DNA from: Pseudonocardiales bacterium
Lineage (GTDB): Bacteria > Actinomycetota > Actinomycetes > Mycobacteriales > Pseudonocardiaceae
Length of the DNA stretch: 5,409 nucleotides
Direction: 5' to 3'
NCBI GenBank assembly: GCA_025465385.1
Contig: JAODNG010000508.1
Span: forward strand, 1-5,409
The position numbers and the translations under genes were made by a program. Below are positions 5,209 to 5,409 of the stretch, in pieces; position 1 is the stretch's first letter; each line of letters opens with the position of its first letter. A model generated the notes under the pieces. That model worked only from the letters and a program-made list of their open reading frames with translations, was not told the origin of the DNA and searched no databases.

Positions 5209-5409
5209 CACGGACATCCGGAAGGCCAGGGGCGGTGCGGCAGAGAAGTACCGTCAACCCCGTCTGGAGCTCCGTGCACGGGCGTCGGGCACCCCACGCG
5301 CAGCACGCCGCGGGAGGCTTGTCGTCAAGGGTCTGCGTGCCGTGTCCTCTGGGGATACGGGCGCCGAGACACCGCAGGGTACGACACGAGTTGCACGCTT
5401 GGTACCCCG
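5209..5409 (+). ncRNA. Ms1 / MTS2823 RNA (5' part, continues past the window)
   Basis: No credible coding frame exists here, yet the DNA is rich in self-complementary segments and has a good promoter in front. In M. tuberculosis the very abundant stationary-phase RNA MTS2823, the homologue of M. smegmatis Ms1, lies on the same strand just after Rv3661, exactly this position. Ms1 is about 300 nt, resembles 6S RNA in shape, and binds core RNA polymerase without sigma factor, so storing polymerase in non-growing cells. Visible structure includes the palindrome CCGTGCACGG (5272-5281) and a long hairpin: 5335-5346 pairs over 12 bp with 5383-5388 plus 5393-5398 around an AGTT bulge, with further pairs inside. 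The start is estimated from the promoter. The 3' end, which would close the structure, is not in the window. Identity rests on gene order, not on a sequence match I could run. Confidence 0.68.

Noticed and set aside
5106..5306. 66-codon minus-strand frame in the gene-free region
   Set aside because: No ribosome site, no recognisable protein character, and it covers the promoter and start of the presumed Ms1 RNA.
1..5409. CRISPR array, tRNA, rRNA, insertion sequence or phage genes
   Set aside because: I saw no regularly spaced repeats, transposase motifs, terminal inverted repeats or tRNA-like cloverleaf; the region looks like conserved chromosomal backbone.

Overview
The window looks like chromosomal DNA from a high-GC actinobacterium, most likely a Mycobacterium or a close relative in the Mycobacteriales. 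The main reason is gene order. A minus-strand Tad/Flp pilus operon, headed by a septum-site-determining (Ssd/TadZ-like) protein, is followed on the plus strand by a HAD-IB hydrolase and then a structured gene-free stretch. This matches, from memory, the M. tuberculosis order Rv3655c-Rv3660c, Rv3661 and the small RNA MTS2823 (Ms1). The proteins diverge enough from what I remember of M. tuberculosis that I would not name a species.

Minus strand, 4113 down to 1, in transcription order: ssd, the TadA/CpaF secretion ATPase, TadB and TadC (inner-membrane platform proteins), a short DUF4244/Flp-like pilin, and the first codons of a TadE-like pseudopilin cut by the window edge. Four junctions overlap by 1 to 7 bp (ssd/tadA, tadA/tadB, tadB/tadC, pilin/tadE). 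Only the pilin is separated, by a 38-bp gap with a clear Shine-Dalgarno sequence, which fits a pilin made in larger amounts than the machine. TadA would power assembly, TadB/TadC form the membrane base, and the pilin and TadE-like proteins would be the processed substrates. No prepilin peptidase is present in the window.

Divergent gap, 4114-4268: this separates ssd from the plus-strand HAD gene. It has a good -10 hexamer placed so that the HAD mRNA may be leaderless.

Plus strand, 4269-5075: a HAD-IB (SerB-like) phosphatase-family protein with all four catalytic motifs and a C-terminal membrane anchor. A 9-bp perfect inverted repeat overlaps its stop codon.

Gene-free 3' end, 5076-5409: a -35/-10 pair with a 17-bp spacer (5174-5202) precedes a sequence with strong stem-forming potential and no credible ORF. 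By position and strand this is the Ms1/MTS2823 RNA, which binds core RNA polymerase. Its 3' end probably lies beyond the window.

Less expected details are a three-copy 15-bp in-frame repeat inside ssd, a 27-bp-period repeat at the TadA C-terminus, and an Ssd P-loop without lysines.
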